This document shows, piece after piece, positions 63,571-64,000 of a DNA stretch of 64,000 bases. Made by a program: the position numbers and the translations under genes. The stretch is taken from NCBI GenBank assembly GCA_964249755.1, contig CAXUDB010000002.1:682001-746000 (forward strand). The letters run 5' to 3'. Position 1 is the stretch's first letter, and each line of letters begins with the position of its first letter. Under the pieces are notes generated by a model, which saw nothing but the letters and a program-made list of their open reading frames with translations, was not told the origin of the DNA and did not search any database. The stretch comes from Ilyomonas sp964249755. GTDB taxonomy: Bacteria > Bacteroidota > Bacteroidia > Chitinophagales > Chitinophagaceae.

Positions 63571-64000
63571 TTACTTACCAAACCGTATCACCATTGCGCT
63601 GTCATTATTCCGGGCTAATACATACGCTGGTTTTCCTGCGATATTAATGCTTTTCATACCTCTTACTTCACCTTTTATCTGGAGACCGTTCAGGCTTTGC
63701 GCAGCAAACCGGTCGTTGCCTTTATTGATTAAAATCGTTCCATAATCGGCATCGTAGCGGCCCATTTCTATATTGTTCTCATCATAATTGCCAAACAATA
63801 AAATATCGGGGAGAGAATCGCCATTGGCGTTAATAACAGTTGCTGTTTTGTATGGTGAGAGTTGCGCCTGCCAGGGCATTGCACTAAGCGTGAAGTGCAT
63901 CCTGCCATCATTGATTAAAACCGCATTGGAAAAATAATTAGCGGTAAATATCTGCGAGTTCTTCAGCTTGTCTTCCGGAAACAGATCGTAGAGTTTGGCT
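63571..64000 (-). CDS. FG-GAP/VCBS-repeat protein, C-terminal part (cut by window edge)
   Basis: The frame is open from the right edge to a stop at 63571, about 142 residues. It reads KLYDLFPEDKLKNSQIFTAN, NYFSNAVLINDGRMHF, then ATVINANGDSLPDILLFGNY and ending NDSAMVIRFGK. The NANGDSLPDI calcium-type loop and the overall layout match the C-terminus of the FG-GAP/ASPIC lipoprotein at 29125-32469, so this is a paralogue of that family. The N-terminus and neighbours lie outside the window. Other internal frames are shadows. Confidence 0.8.
   Translation of the reverse strand, partial: AKLYDLFPEDKLKNSQIFTANYFSNAVLINDGRMHFTLSAMPWQAQLSPYKTATVINANGDSLPDILLFGNYDENNIEMGRYDADYGTILINKGNDRFAAQSLNGLQIKGEVRGMKSINIAGKPAYVLARNNDSAMVIRFGK

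Overview
The window is a chromosomal segment of a Bacteroidota bacterium, most likely of the Chitinophagaceae/Sphingobacteriia type. The evidence is two SusC/SusD pairs, TAnnTTTG-type -7 promoter boxes, almost no Shine-Dalgarno sequences, a type IX secretion C-terminal domain, a PcrB-like heptaprenyl/geranylgeranylglyceryl phosphate synthase, GH116 and GH172 hydrolases, and FG-GAP/ASPIC proteins. No phage, integrative element, CRISPR array or intact insertion sequence is visible.

Left part (1-12.6 kb): the N-terminal part of xylose isomerase, then a minus-strand operon for a molybdenum-cytosine-dinucleotide aldehyde oxidoreductase (PaoABC-like) with its XdhC- and MocA-type maturation factors. 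These are followed by a Tat-exported phosphocholine-type phospholipase C, a frameshifted glycerophosphodiester phosphodiesterase, an aquaporin and a CobW-type GTPase.

Centre (12.8-45.3 kb): a large sugar-utilisation locus. On the minus strand lie an FKBP-like protein, a Tat-type GH116 enzyme, an L-fucose/D-arabinose-dehydrogenase-like SDR, an AraB-type ribulokinase, a FucP-type transporter, L-fucose (D-arabinose) isomerase, a DUF6786-like lipoprotein, a LacI regulator, a GH172 enzyme and a large GH116 enzyme. On the plus strand lie an FG-GAP/ASPIC lipoprotein and a SusCD pair. They are followed by a second GH172 enzyme, a decayed GH92/LamG pseudogene and a second SusCD pair. Eight copies of a 16-bp palindrome close to GCTTAAWCGWTTAAGC lie in front of these transcription units and probably bind the LacI regulator; several lie inside or beside recognisable promoters. 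No fucosidase, fuculose-phosphate aldolase or fuculokinase is present. GH172, GH116, FucI and AraB together fit D-arabinose release and conversion to D-ribulose-5-phosphate. My leading hypothesis is therefore a D-arabinan (actinobacterial arabinogalactan or lipoarabinomannan) utilisation locus. L-fucose utilisation remains the alternative.

Right part (46-64 kb): housekeeping genes. They are tRNA-Leu(CAA), hscB, an alanine-dehydrogenase/PNT-like protein, a TrmN6-like methyltransferase, a MerC/SCO/Fur-family divergon around a 17-bp dyad, a Dabb protein, a PpiD-like chaperone, a phytanoyl-CoA-dioxygenase-like protein, a CCA-adding enzyme, the prenylglyceryl phosphate synthase, an M1 peptidase, a GH25 lysozyme, a sugar-phosphate transferase, uppS and the C-terminus of another FG-GAP protein. 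Five genes (lacI, hscB, merC, sco, phyH) share exactly four bases between a -7 box and the start codon, which suggests leaderless mRNAs.
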